Position numbers and translations under genes: made by a program | The notes under the pieces: generated by a model | Seen by the model: only the letters and a program-made list of their open reading frames with translations | The model's database searches: none | Told to the model about the DNA's origin: nothing | Part shown: positions 24,394 to 32,276 of the stretch, one piece after another | Position numbering within the stretch: the stretch's first letter is position 1 | Layout of the letters: the number at the start of each line of letters is the position of its first letter | Source of the DNA: a virus | Strand: one strand, 5' to 3' | Length of the DNA stretch: 41,461 bases | Virus record (IMG/VR): IMGVR_UViG_3300032157_000026 | Coordinates: 1 to 41,461 of that record

Positions 24394-24399
24394 AGTATT

Positions 24400-24427
24400 A
24401 CTATACCACAATGGCCGTCCAGAACAA
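24400..24427 (-). promoter_or_regulatory. Sigma70-like promoter, leftward
   Basis: Minus strand TTGTTC (24427-24422), 16-base spacer, TATAGT (24405-24400). It would drive the 23805-24338 gene and the modification cluster. The predicted start falls on the edge of the terminator stem at 24373-24393. Confidence 0.55.
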
Positions 24428-24434
24428 GCACTAT

Positions 24435-25898
24435 TTACTCCGTGCTTAGGTTATTACGCAATAAGGAAATGAATTCTGATTCCGCCATCTGCTTACTGCG
24501 ACTGGACTGTAGGATGCTGCGCTCCACCCCGCAATCCAGCATGATGCGGTAGATCGTTACGCATTCGGCCTTGCTCCCAGGCCGGGCAATGCGCAGATGC
24601 GACTGGTAGGTACGCTCCCAACTGGGGTCTCCCCCAAACCAAATGACGTTGGAGCAGTTGTTCTGCAACCCATCAATCCCAAGTGCTACGGACTGAGGGT
24701 GACCCAGCATGAGGGGGATGTGACCAGCACTGAACAGATTACAGGTCGCTACCCCAGATCCGACAGAAACTCCCCCACCGACTCTAGGAACGTCGTAACC
24801 AAGTCTTCGGTTAATTCTGTCGAAGTCATGCCGGTAGGCGTATAGGCAGAAGGCGGGCTCGCCATCAAGCTCTGCGAGGATGTTTTCGAGGGCGTCGAGC
24901 TTGCCCTCGTGGATGGGGATGTAGGTGTTCGGATCGCCCTCCGTATCAATGATGGCTCCTTGGGCAAACTGGCGGAGCTTTCCCCATAGAACACCCGAGT
25001 TTGGTGCCATAACCACTGCGTCACCAAGTACGAGTAGGAACTCCTTCTTAAGCTCATTGTATTTCTCCCGTATGGATGGGGGCATGGGAACCCACACGAT
25101 GACCTCCATAGTTGGCATGTCATCATCGCCTTCAGAGACGATGGTGGTGGGGGCGATTTTTGCTGCAACCCGCTGAGCTGCTCCCGGTAATTCAACATAG
25201 CCGAAGCCGCTCTCATCCGGGCGCATGTACTGGTTGCGGAAGTGAGTGATGAAACGCCCAAGGTCTTTCCCCAGATCAGTGATGTAGCATTGGAAGAAGA
25301 GGTTCTCAAGCTTACCGGGGCGCGGAGTCCCAGTCATGACAACCCGACGGTTGGTGTACTGGAGGTAACATTCCAGGGACTTGGCCCTCAGAGTGTTTGG
25401 GTCTTTGAAGGCAGTAGACTCATCGCACACCAGCATGACCCTCTTGCCTTCAAACCAAGCGATGGCGTATGGGTTCCCCCTGTAGACCTTGCGCTTGGCA
25501 CCTGGATTTGTGCATATCGGCCCAAACTCCGTGCCGATGAGTCCTTCGAAGTTCATCAGGTAGACGTCAACGTCGGACTCCAGCGCTGCCTTGCGCGCCT
25601 TTTCCCCGCCATGCACGATAGCGAAGGTGAGGTGGGCAAAGTCTGCCCAGTAGTTCATCTGGTGCGGCCAGGAGGTGGTGATAACCCGCAGGGGAGCTAT
25701 CACCAACATGCAGTCCACCATATCCAGCTTCTTAAGTATGTCGTAGACCTTAAGAGCCACCGCTGTCTTCCCTCGCCCGGGCTTCAAGAAAAGCCTGAAG
25801 CCTGCTTCCCGTACTCCCAAGGACATACTTTTCATCTGCAGGGGTCGTGGCTCGAACTTTGGCTTGCACTGTTCGTAGGGCAACATCTGCGTCGTCAT
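24435..25898 (-). CDS. SNF2-like DEAD/DEAH-box helicase
   Basis: 487 residues from ATG 25898 (GAGGT upstream; a TTG 21 bases earlier is possible). Walker A KPGRGKT (39-45), motif Ia APLRVITTSW (68-77), motif II LVCDESTAF (157-164), motif III VVMTGTPRP (186-194) and the C-terminal domain with QSVALGIDGLQNNCSNVIWF and a final SHLRIARPGSK motif VI, the SF2/SNF2 order. Such phage helicases accompany family A polymerases and probably remodel replication or recombination intermediates. It overlaps the VRR-NUC gene by 149 bases in another frame, so one of the two starts or ends may be misjudged. Confidence 0.85.
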   Translation of the reverse strand: MTTQMLPYEQCKPKFEPRPLQMKSMSLGVREAGFRLFLKPGRGKTAVALKVYDILKKLDMVDCMLVIAPLRVITTSWPHQMNYWADFAHLTFAIVHGGEKARKAALESDVDVYLMNFEGLIGTEFGPICTNPGAKRKVYRGNPYAIAWFEGKRVMLVCDESTAFKDPNTLRAKSLECYLQYTNRRVVMTGTPRPGKLENLFFQCYITDLGKDLGRFITHFRNQYMRPDESGFGYVELPGAAQRVAAKIAPTTIVSEGDDDMPTMEVIVWVPMPPSIREKYNELKKEFLLVLGDAVVMAPNSGVLWGKLRQFAQGAIIDTEGDPNTYIPIHEGKLDALENILAELDGEPAFCLYAYRHDFDRINRRLGYDVPRVGGGVSVGSGVATCNLFSAGHIPLMLGHPQSVALGIDGLQNNCSNVIWFGGDPSWERTYQSHLRIARPGSKAECVTIYRIMLDCGVERSILQSSRSKQMAESEFISLLRNNLSTE

Positions 25899-26160
25899 GG
25901 ACTTGTACCTCAAAGCCAATATCGCGTAGCAGTTGGTGGATATAGAGCTGAAGCTTCCTGGGTTCTTCCCCGGGCCGCTTGAACTCTATGAAGAGGAAGT
26001 TGCCTCCCTCCCACATGATTAGTCGGTCTGGCCAGCCCCGACGCCCTTGAAGGTTGAGTTTAAGGGGCACAACAACGATGTTGTGCTCCCTAGCCCATTT
26101 GTTCAGGTTTAAGCAGAATCGGTTTTCGATCTGCATCTCCATATCGTTGTTACGGGGCAC
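25750..26160 (-). CDS. VRR-NUC domain nuclease
   Basis: 136 residues from GTG 26160, which has GGAGGAG nine bases upstream; ATG 26142 is an alternative. E12, then RGWPDRLIMW (41-50) with Asp45, FIEFKRPG (57-64) with Glu59 and Lys61, and Q71 in KLQLYIHQL form the PD-(D/E)XK core of the VRR-NUC family. Phage members are small stand-alone nucleases encoded beside helicases and likely cut branched DNA. The last 45 residues run over the start of the helicase gene in a different frame. Confidence 0.85.
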   Translation of the reverse strand: MPRNNDMEMQIENRFCLNLNKWAREHNIVVVPLKLNLQGRRGWPDRLIMWEGGNFLFIEFKRPGEEPRKLQLYIHQLLRDIGFEVQVHDDADVALRTVQAKVRATTPADEKYVLGSTGSRLQAFLEARAREDSGGS

Positions 26161-26800
26161 TTCGGCACTCTCCTCCTGCCCTCCATGATATCGGGCAGTA
26201 GCGGCAGGCCTCATGGCTGGGGGTAGCGGTGTAGACCGTGTCCGCGTTTACAATGTCAATTTGCTCCATCAATTTGACGATTTGGATTTGTCTATCCCCG
26301 TTGTTGTATGTACGGGGGACCGTGTGTAGAGGTATGTCAAGATACACAAACTCCGTTTGGCATAGAGGGGTGTCGTACTCGTCCATCGCCATGTACATCA
26401 GCCCCTGCCCCTCGTGGTCGGGGTACACCCTCCCTGACTTCCAGTCTAGGATGCGGTGGGTATTCCCCACTGTCAGCTTCAGGTCCGCCTTGCCCCGAGC
26501 GTAGGCGTTGGGATCGTCGAAGCCACAGGGCTTCCAATCCTTGTCTACTGCTAGCGCGGCCTCGGGGCTGGGGTTGAAGATGGTCAGGTTCTCCATGAAG
26601 CGCTGCCACGGCTTGAGCGTGGCGTTGCGCGTTGGATACCGGCCCCCCTTAAAGAACTCCTCCAGCATGGCATGGAGCTCAGTGCCGCGCTTGGCCGACG
26701 GGCTATCAGGGGTCCTGTTCCCCAGGACGTAGCACCAATGCCACAGTTTCGGGCACTTCTTGTAGGTGCTCAGGCTGCTGTAACTCTGTGGGCGCCTCAT
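26150..26800 (-). CDS. Cas4/RecB-like PD-(D/E)XK nuclease with Fe-S cysteines
   Basis: 216 residues. SLSTYKKCPKLW (9-20), KRGTELHAMLE (37-47, His43), ARGKADLKL (101-109, Asp106), RILDWKSG (116-123, Asp119 and Lys121) and QGLMYMA (132-138) are the RecB/Cas4 nuclease motifs. Cys16 with C199, C202 and C212 could hold a 4Fe-4S cluster as in Cas4 and AddB. It would act as an exonuclease on single-stranded ends in replication or recombination. The ATG overlaps the polymerase stop (ATGA). No CRISPR array is present. Confidence 0.85.
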   Translation of the reverse strand: MRRPQSYSSLSTYKKCPKLWHWCYVLGNRTPDSPSAKRGTELHAMLEEFFKGGRYPTRNATLKPWQRFMENLTIFNPSPEAALAVDKDWKPCGFDDPNAYARGKADLKLTVGNTHRILDWKSGRVYPDHEGQGLMYMAMDEYDTPLCQTEFVYLDIPLHTVPRTYNNGDRQIQIVKLMEQIDIVNADTVYTATPSHEACRYCPISWRAGGECRSAP

Positions 26801-28566
26801 TTCTTAGCGGCCTCCGCCCATGTATTGCCGATACCCATCGTCAACCTCATAGGTACATCACATGGCAGAGCGTTCGCAGCCTCGAGCATAACTTCGTAAA
26901 TGATTGCCTTATGCTCAAGTGGCGCGCACAGGTTAATTTCGTCATGGACCGTACCCAGTAGACGGTAGTAGAAATGTCTAAGGGCGAGCTCTTCGTCTGC
27001 ATAGATGATGGCCTCTTTGGTTTGGTCGGCGGCGCTGCCTTGGATGAGCAGGTTGAGGCTCTTGTACGCCCACACTCTGCCATTACTTGGGGGTTCACAG
27101 TAGCAATACCGTCCCCCCAGCGTCTTAATGGGCAGGCCCAACTCGAAACGCCGCTTGCAGTCGCGGTCGAGACGCACCACGTCAGGGAGGTAAGCCTTGA
27201 TGGCATTCCGTAAACTGCTGGCCCGGTCGTAGCTACACTCAAGCTTGTCTGCAAGAACTTGTGCTCCCATTGCATAGATTAGTCCCAGTAGAATAACTTT
27301 GCTCTGCTTGCGGGTAACGTCTCCTCCAACAAGCTCCATGACAAAGATGTAGGGGTCCATCTCCGGGTCGTCGTTAAATGCTTGCAGGAGCAGCCCATCC
27401 TCAAAATGTGCCGTGAGGCGAGGTTCCTGCGCCTTGAAGTCAAATGAATACCAAACACAACCATCGTCAGGCAGACAGTATGACCGCATATTGGGGAAGT
27501 GATCGCCGAAATAGTCCAAGCCTTGTTCATCGGGAATGTTCTGCCCATTTGGCGCGGTGCTGCTTAGCCGACCAGTACGAGTACCGTAGCCTTCAGGGTT
27601 CCGCACTTGGTTATAGGTCGGGTTGATGGTTCCCCCGTTGGCGTCAGCATAGGCGATCCATGGCCCCATGAAAGTACCGGTGAGGGTGGCATACGTCGCG
27701 CGGCTGCGCAGCATGCTCTGCAACTCCTTGTCGCTTTCCAGGACCTTCTCCAAGCTCGCCTTGTTGGCGGACAGCTTGCCGGTGGGCGTGGAAAGGAACC
27801 CCTTGTACCCAGCATCGCAGAGAGCGTTAACCAGCTCTCGGTCGCTCCCAGGGTTCATTCCCGGGCAGTGCAGGCGCTCCCGCACCAAGTCATCCAAAGT
27901 GTGGAGTTTGTGCATCGCCGTATGGTAGTCGTGCCGCAGGCGCTCCAGATCTATCTTAATGCCCTTGGCCCGGATTCCGTTGAGTATGGGAGCCAGTACG
28001 CGCTCCCTGTCGTAGGGGGGATGCATCATGTCCAACTTGGGATAGCAGTACTCGTGCAACTGGTACGCCATTTCGGTGTCAGACTCAGCATACTTCCCAA
28101 CTAAGTCCCCCGGAGCTCGACAGATGTAGGCGCCGCATTGTTTCCGACTGCGGCACTCAGGCACATGGGCCATAATCCAGTCGTAGAGCTCTTGCTGGTC
28201 GTCTGGAGGCATCCCCAGCCAGTTGTCGGCTAGGTCCTTCAGGCGAAGGCTGGGAGTGTTTGGGTCTATCAAATAGGCCTCAAACATGGTGTCATGGGTA
28301 AGCAGGGGATCGCGCTGAGGCATGTCAAACCAGTACTCGGCCACCCACAGGTCAAAGGCAAAGATGTTATGCCCGACCAGCTCCTGGTCCCACACACGGA
28401 TAAGCTCCTTCTTAAAGTCCTCCTTCGTGCAGTTGTTGTTCGTTGGATGGCCCCATGCCCAGTAGTGATTGGTTCCATCGTGGTCGCGTATGGAGCAGCC
28501 CACAGGTTTCGGGGGAGTAGAGGCACCGTCAACAATTGCGTCTGTTTCAAAGTCTAGGGAAATCAT
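26797..28566 (-). CDS. polA: Family A DNA polymerase with 3'-5' exonuclease domain
   Basis: 589 residues from ATG 28566 (GGAG six bases upstream). Exonuclease motifs: ISLDFETD (2-9, Asp5 and Glu7), LVGHNIFAFDL (63-73), YAESDTEM (159-166). Polymerase motif A YSFDFKAQEPRL (373-384), motif B RKQSKVILLGLIY (419-431), motif C VHDE (540-543). No 5'-3' exonuclease domain. The residue matching E. coli Phe762 is Leu427. This is the phage replicative polymerase; it sits upstream of two nuclease genes in one overlapping operon and must accept the predicted modified thymidine triphosphate. Confidence 0.95.
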   Translation of the reverse strand: MISLDFETDAIVDGASTPPKPVGCSIRDHDGTNHYWAWGHPTNNNCTKEDFKKELIRVWDQELVGHNIFAFDLWVAEYWFDMPQRDPLLTHDTMFEAYLIDPNTPSLRLKDLADNWLGMPPDDQQELYDWIMAHVPECRSRKQCGAYICRAPGDLVGKYAESDTEMAYQLHEYCYPKLDMMHPPYDRERVLAPILNGIRAKGIKIDLERLRHDYHTAMHKLHTLDDLVRERLHCPGMNPGSDRELVNALCDAGYKGFLSTPTGKLSANKASLEKVLESDKELQSMLRSRATYATLTGTFMGPWIAYADANGGTINPTYNQVRNPEGYGTRTGRLSSTAPNGQNIPDEQGLDYFGDHFPNMRSYCLPDDGCVWYSFDFKAQEPRLTAHFEDGLLLQAFNDDPEMDPYIFVMELVGGDVTRKQSKVILLGLIYAMGAQVLADKLECSYDRASSLRNAIKAYLPDVVRLDRDCKRRFELGLPIKTLGGRYCYCEPPSNGRVWAYKSLNLLIQGSAADQTKEAIIYADEELALRHFYYRLLGTVHDEINLCAPLEHKAIIYEVMLEAANALPCDVPMRLTMGIGNTWAEAAKK

Positions 28567-28579
28567 CAGAAACTCCAAA

Positions 28580-28595
28580 GGGGGCTTTCGCCCCC
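28580..28595 (-). terminator. GNRA-capped hairpin ahead of polymerase gene
   Basis: On the minus strand GGGGGC, GAAA loop, GCCCCC, TTT. The polymerase ribosome site GGAG starts immediately after. It could attenuate polymerase expression or protect the upstream mRNA. Confidence 0.7.
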
Positions 28596-28602
28596 TCGCT
28601 AG

Positions 28603-29349
28603 TTAGAACTTCGCTGGTTTGGATGCTGTTTCTGCTGCTCTTTCAGTTGGAGGATCATAGACCTTCTGTGCGATCTCCAGAGCCGCAGGAATTCGGGCTA
28701 TGAGTCCGCCCAGCATGCTCCGATCAACTACGCCAATATCGGTAAAGGTCAGCTTGTACTGGCTCTTCTGGTCAGGCACGCTGCCTACCCGAGTGATCAA
28801 AGCCAGTGGTGGGGATTTGTACAGAGCGCCGCACTTCTGAACATACATCTGCCAGTTGTTCACTGAAGTGACAGGAGGTTTAAGGATCGCAATTTCAGCC
28901 GTGGCAATGTCTTCTGGCCGAGTGGAGGCGGGGATCACCGCCAAGCTGCGAGTGTTCTTGCAAGCCTTGCCCCGGCCACCGTCGGGGTCACTTTTCCACT
29001 GGTTGGCCCAGCACTCGGCACAGGTGGAGCACTGGGGCTTGCTGCTCGCAGGGTGCGGGGCCATATCCGGGCCTCCATCCTCAGAGTACGCAAAGCAGAC
29101 CGGGCTGGTCAGGTTATTGGGGTCAAACTTGCCCTCGTACAGCGTATTCGCGTGGACACTTGCGACTACAATAACATCCAGTTTGTTGTCTGGGCATGGA
29201 TTCCCATTGTAGGTCAGTACCCCCGCACGGGTGCCGATTGTTAGCCCGCTGGGTCGCTCTATCTCGCCGGCCCTCTTGGCCAACCGAGCGAGCTCCTCAT
29301 CGTAGTTTACTATCTCGGATCTCTTAGTGTCTTTGCTCTCAGTAGTCAT
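28603..29349 (-). CDS. Cys4 protein next to polymerase, possible ssDNA-binding protein
   Basis: 248 residues. The middle has PQCSTCAECWANQW (C107, C110, C113) and C130 in GKACKNTR, a likely zinc site; the surroundings alternate beta strands (KLDVIVVASVHANTLYEG) and are compatible with an OB-like fold. It ends in a Lys/Pro-rich tail rather than an SSB acidic tip. The position directly upstream of polA in the operon suggests a DNA-binding replication accessory. I recognise no named family with certainty. Confidence 0.6.
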   Translation of the reverse strand: MTTESKDTKRSEIVNYDEELARLAKRAGEIERPSGLTIGTRAGVLTYNGNPCPDNKLDVIVVASVHANTLYEGKFDPNNLTSPVCFAYSEDGGPDMAPHPASSKPQCSTCAECWANQWKSDPDGGRGKACKNTRSLAVIPASTRPEDIATAEIAILKPPVTSVNNWQMYVQKCGALYKSPPLALITRVGSVPDQKSQYKLTFTDIGVVDRSMLGGLIARIPAALEIAQKVYDPPTERAAETASKPAKF

Positions 29350-29359
29350 TTCTCAGTAC

Positions 29360-29494
29360 TCAGAATTGATGCAACAGGTTAATGATCCACAATTTGATCC
29401 CAGTCCACATGGCACGCAGGGAAGTGAATTTGTTCCCTGCCCGGAACCCAACGTAGAAGCCGACACCCATCAGTACAGCGATCAACAAGGTCAT
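29360..29494 (-). CDS. Small membrane protein
   Basis: 44 residues, GGAG seven bases before the ATG. MTLLIAVLMGVGFYVGFRAG is a hydrophobic N-terminal segment with glycines, followed by a basic/aromatic amphipathic tail WTGIKLWIINLLHQF. It sits between the vWA and Cys4 genes. Function unknown; could be a membrane-targeting or superinfection-related peptide. Confidence 0.6.
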   Translation of the reverse strand: MTLLIAVLMGVGFYVGFRAGNKFTSLRAMWTGIKLWIINLLHQF

Positions 29495-29508
29495 TATAGT
29501 CTCCAGAA

Positions 29509-29531
29509 GGGGCGCAGTTGGCCTACGCCCC
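29509..29531 (-). terminator. Weak hairpin after vWA gene
   Basis: GGGGCG and CGCCCC pair across 11 bases, with TTCT after the stem on the minus strand. It directly follows the vWA stop. Confidence 0.4.
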
Positions 29532-29541
29532 CCGATTGCGG

Positions 29542-30141
29542 TTAGCCTTCGATTGCGGCCAGGATCAGATCCGCAGTGCTGGCGTAGGCGTCGGCCTCGT
29601 CAACGGTTTTCACATCCACGATGTCGAACTTGGCACCGGACAGGTCATCGTCCAGTTTGCGCAGGTACTCCGTAGCATCACGGTCGTGGCCCACCTGAAT
29701 AAACAGGAAGGTAAGGTCTTCGTCTTTGTCCAGCTTCTGGCTGGCTTCCACAATGACGCGAGCCGCAGCGGCTTTGTCATCAGGGACGCCATCGGTAAGC
29801 ACCAGGATAAAGTCCTTTTTATCGGACTTGCCTGCTTGCTCCAGCGCCGCACTGAGCGCCTCGGCAAGTGGGGTAGAACCCCGTGGGGAACGGGTGGCAA
29901 AGATTTCCTTTACCTTGTCGGCTGTTACGCCAGTGTAACCCTGGACGCTGGCACCACTGAAAAACAGCACATCAACACCGTCGCTGTCCAGTGCCTGCAA
30001 ATCGCGGGCAAGAGCAGTGACACTTTCCTGGGCGTAGTCCCAACGGGACAGGCCGCGCTTGCAATCTTGCTCGCCCATGCTGCCGGACGCGTCAATTGCA
30101 ATGATGAAATCATACTCGGAAAGTGAAGATTTATCAGCCAT
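29542..30141 (-). CDS. von Willebrand factor A domain protein
   Basis: 199 residues from ATG 30141 (GAGGT upstream; a longer GTG start adds 12 residues). A complete MIDAS: DASGS (17-21), Thr90 in RGSTPL, and Asp117 in LVLTDG. A single vWA domain with no signal peptide or membrane anchor, so a cytoplasmic metal-dependent protein-binding module. In phages such proteins are rare; the neighbour upstream is a 2OG-Fe(II) oxygenase and both are preceded by small genes. Partner unknown. Confidence 0.85.
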   Translation of the reverse strand: MADKSSLSEYDFIIAIDASGSMGEQDCKRGLSRWDYAQESVTALARDLQALDSDGVDVLFFSGASVQGYTGVTADKVKEIFATRSPRGSTPLAEALSAALEQAGKSDKKDFILVLTDGVPDDKAAAARVIVEASQKLDKDEDLTFLFIQVGHDRDATEYLRKLDDDLSGAKFDIVDVKTVDEADAYASTADLILAAIEG

Positions 30142-30165
30142 TTCAGTTACCTCATTGGTTATGGA

Positions 30166-30190
30166 CTGTAGCGCCACCTTGGCGCTACAG
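30166..30190 (-). terminator. Perfect 10-bp hairpin between oxygenase and vWA genes
   Basis: CTGTAGCGCC and GGCGCTACAG with a 5-base loop. No T-run on the minus strand (TCCATAACC follows), so a processing or stabilising stem is as likely as a terminator. Confidence 0.55.
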
Positions 30191-30216
30191 GGGTAATAGT
30201 AACACCGGTAGCCCTC

Positions 30217-30897
30217 TTAAACAACGGGGTAGCCACCTTTATTTGCATCGCCCATCAGCCAGAACACCAGCAGCATACGCTCGCCAGCCCTGACCTCAGC
30301 ACCACGGTGATGCACGAAACGCCCGTTGAAGAACAGAGCGTGTCCTTTGGGGAGCGCTGGCACAAAGATGGTCTGCCCTGCTGGCCCATAGGGTCGCAGA
30401 TAGGTTCCACCCCCGCTGTGGCGATCGGGCGCTAAGCTGACCACGCAGCTCAGTTCACTCTGCTCGTCCACATGCCAGTCACTCTGGGCCGTGGCGTCTG
30501 TGGTGTAGCGCGCCAGCTGGATAGAGCTGGCCTTCCCAGGCGTGTGGCCCGTCATAATCTGGAACAGGGGGGTAATCCTCTGGTCCAGCATGTTAATGAA
30601 CTTTGGAAACAGGGCCGGAGCCTTGTATCGCAGCACCAACTCTTCTACCTGATACGGAGTCTCCTCCTCTGGGTTAACCTCAAAGGCGCCCCGGTTGGTA
30701 TCGGCGTAGGCCAGGAGGTCATCACACTCGTAGTGATCCATTACGGGGGCGCTGAAGATCATCGGCCCCCACAGGTGGATCGGTATATCATCCAGACGGT
30801 TCTCGTTCCAGATAATGCTAGCGCGGTCGTAGCCCTCAGCATTGCACTGAGCGATCGCGGCTTGCATCCGCGGCATGAAGTCTGCTAAGGGGTTCAT
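30217..30897 (-). CDS. 2OG-Fe(II) dioxygenase
   Basis: 226 residues. Iron ligands HVD (His142, Asp144) and a distal His in FVHHRG (196-197), with Arg203 or Arg207 for 2-oxoglutarate (ERMLLVFWL). The surrounding LPKGHALFFNGRFVHH is typical of prolyl-hydroxylase-like double-stranded beta helix enzymes. The substrate could be a protein, a nucleotide or a DNA base; TET/JBP-type base oxidation cannot be claimed from sequence. The ATG overlaps the stop of the upstream small gene. Confidence 0.8.
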   Translation of the reverse strand: MNPLADFMPRMQAAIAQCNAEGYDRASIIWNENRLDDIPIHLWGPMIFSAPVMDHYECDDLLAYADTNRGAFEVNPEEETPYQVEELVLRYKAPALFPKFINMLDQRITPLFQIMTGHTPGKASSIQLARYTTDATAQSDWHVDEQSELSCVVSLAPDRHSGGGTYLRPYGPAGQTIFVPALPKGHALFFNGRFVHHRGAEVRAGERMLLVFWLMGDANKGGYPVV

Positions 30898-31127
30898 CGC
30901 TCACCCCGCAGCAGCTTCTGGGTGAAGTCCTCTACCTCAATCCTGCACTCCTCCAGCAGTGCAATAGCTTCGGATTCGTTTTCACCACCGGCCTCAAACA
31001 GCAGGCGGAGCATTGTGGCTGCTCCCCCCATAAAGGCCCGGATCGTCTCTGTGCGCTGTACTTCGTGCGCGTCCTTAGGGATGCACATCTCAGCAAACAG
31101 CTCACGTTCTTCGGCCAATCTGCCCAT
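30894..31127 (-). CDS. Small helical hypothetical protein
   Basis: 77 residues from ATG 31127, two bases after the upstream stop, with AGGA upstream. Helical, Glu-rich (RLAEERELFAEMC; FEAGGENESEAIALLEECR). A longer ORF reading is possible but would overlap the upstream gene. Function unknown. Confidence 0.65.
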   Translation of the reverse strand: MGRLAEERELFAEMCIPKDAHEVQRTETIRAFMGGAATMLRLLFEAGGENESEAIALLEECRIEVEDFTQKLLRGER

Positions 31128-31128
31128 A

Positions 31129-31545
31129 TCAGGCTTTCCTGTCAAATAGGTCGTACACGGTACGCACCTTGACACCGGGCACGGGCTCCCCAGCATCTTC
31201 GCGAGCAAAGATGGCCGGGTCGCTAATGCGAAACTGTAGCATGTCAAGGGCGCGGTTCTGTATCAAGTAATCAACGAAGGCCTCGCGGTCTTCAACCTCA
31301 TGGACTTCCCTGTCACTTAGACCAGTGATACGCTGGTCAATTACCATCCCCTCAAAGAGCTGTTCCCGGAAGACATCAATCAACCAGGACTTCATGCCAA
31401 TTTCTTGCTCTTTGAGATCAGCCGCTATCTTGTCCGCCTTTAGGCGTTCAGCCCGCTTGTCGCGCCATGCCTGGATGACTTTCTCAGCCATGTAACGGTC
31501 GGCGTCTATGGGGGCAACATTAGCGATGGTTTTATCAAAATCCAT
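31129..31545 (-). CDS. Hypothetical helical protein
   Basis: 138 residues from ATG 31545 (AGAGGTGG six bases upstream). Lys/Glu/Arg-rich coiled helix at about 15-60 (WRDKRAERLKADKIAADLK), then a compact segment ending VKVRTVYDLFDRKA. I do not recognise it. Overlaps the upstream gene by 11 bases. Confidence 0.7.
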   Translation of the reverse strand: MDFDKTIANVAPIDADRYMAEKVIQAWRDKRAERLKADKIAADLKEQEIGMKSWLIDVFREQLFEGMVIDQRITGLSDREVHEVEDREAFVDYLIQNRALDMLQFRISDPAIFAREDAGEPVPGVKVRTVYDLFDRKA

Positions 31546-31843
31546 CACTGTCCACCTCTTCAATAGTTTTGGTGAACACCAAATTACCGCCGATATAGCT
31601 CCGTTCCCATAACAGAGCCTGGAGTGTCCTACCCAGTATTGTCAGTTCGTGCAATGTAGAAGGTTTGCCTGGAAACAGCAGCCCCCATGCATCACTAAGG
31701 CTAAGAACTACGCACATCTGCCCTTTGTACTTGCGCAGGAATGGGCGAAGGTTCGCTGCCTTCATTAGCGGCATGACTCGCTCAGTAAAGGACTTGTCCT
31801 CCAGGGGGGAAATTTTGAATCGGAGACGTTCTACGGTAAACAT
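31535..31843 (-). CDS. Hypothetical protein
   Basis: 102 residues from ATG 31843 (CAGGAGT upstream). Basic N-terminus TVERLRFKISPLEDKSF, then a hydrophobic stretch QMCVVLSLSDAWGLLFPG. No domain recognised. Mid-early leftward gene. Confidence 0.7.
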   Translation of the reverse strand: MFTVERLRFKISPLEDKSFTERVMPLMKAANLRPFLRKYKGQMCVVLSLSDAWGLLFPGKPSTLHELTILGRTLQALLWERSYIGGNLVFTKTIEEVDSDGF

Positions 31844-31858
31844 GGTGAACTCCTGTAA

Positions 31859-31882
31859 GTGGTGCCCTCTACCGGGCACCAC
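31859..31882 (-). terminator. 9-bp hairpin between small early genes
   Basis: GTGGTGCCC and GGGCACCAC around a 6-base loop; TTACAGGAG, carrying the next ribosome site, follows on the minus strand. Terminator-like without a T-run. Confidence 0.45.
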
Positions 31883-31891
31883 CAACTCTAT

Positions 31892-32260
31892 TTAGGGCAT
31901 GAAAATACCCATCGGGTTAACTTCCTCCCCACCAAACTTCTGCACCGCTGCCATCATAAGGCCAGCGACGCGCATGGGGCTTTCGTGATCCAACTCTGTA
32001 ATCAGTGTAGCAGCCAGCAACTCGGGGGTTGCCCTCCCCACGCCACCCAGGAAATCGATGGTATGTGAAGAGTTCCCACCCTCGGTCTGGGAAGTAAAGA
32101 ACCGCATGATGAACGGCATGTTCACTTCGCGGCAAATCTTTTCAATTTCCTTGATAAGCGGAGTAAGCCGCTCGTCGTACGTGGTACTGACATCGAAGAC
32201 TTCTGGTTTGGCGTTAACCCACTCTTCAGTTGTAAACGCGCCTTCGTCTTGTAGGTCCAT
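31892..32260 (-). CDS. Hypothetical acidic protein
   Basis: 122 residues from ATG 32260 (GAGGTGA upstream). Acidic N-terminal third, then a helical core with LIKEIEKICREVNMPFIMRF and ATPELLAATLITELD, and MGIFMP at the end. No motif recognised. Second gene of the leftward early operon. Confidence 0.7.
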   Translation of the reverse strand: MDLQDEGAFTTEEWVNAKPEVFDVSTTYDERLTPLIKEIEKICREVNMPFIMRFFTSQTEGGNSSHTIDFLGGVGRATPELLAATLITELDHESPMRVAGLMMAAVQKFGGEEVNPMGIFMP

Positions 32261-32276
32261 TGCAAGGTCACCTCTT

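Noticed and set aside
26150-26800. CRISPR-associated Cas4 locus
   Set aside because: No repeat-spacer array or other cas genes; the protein is better read as a stand-alone phage RecB-like nuclease.
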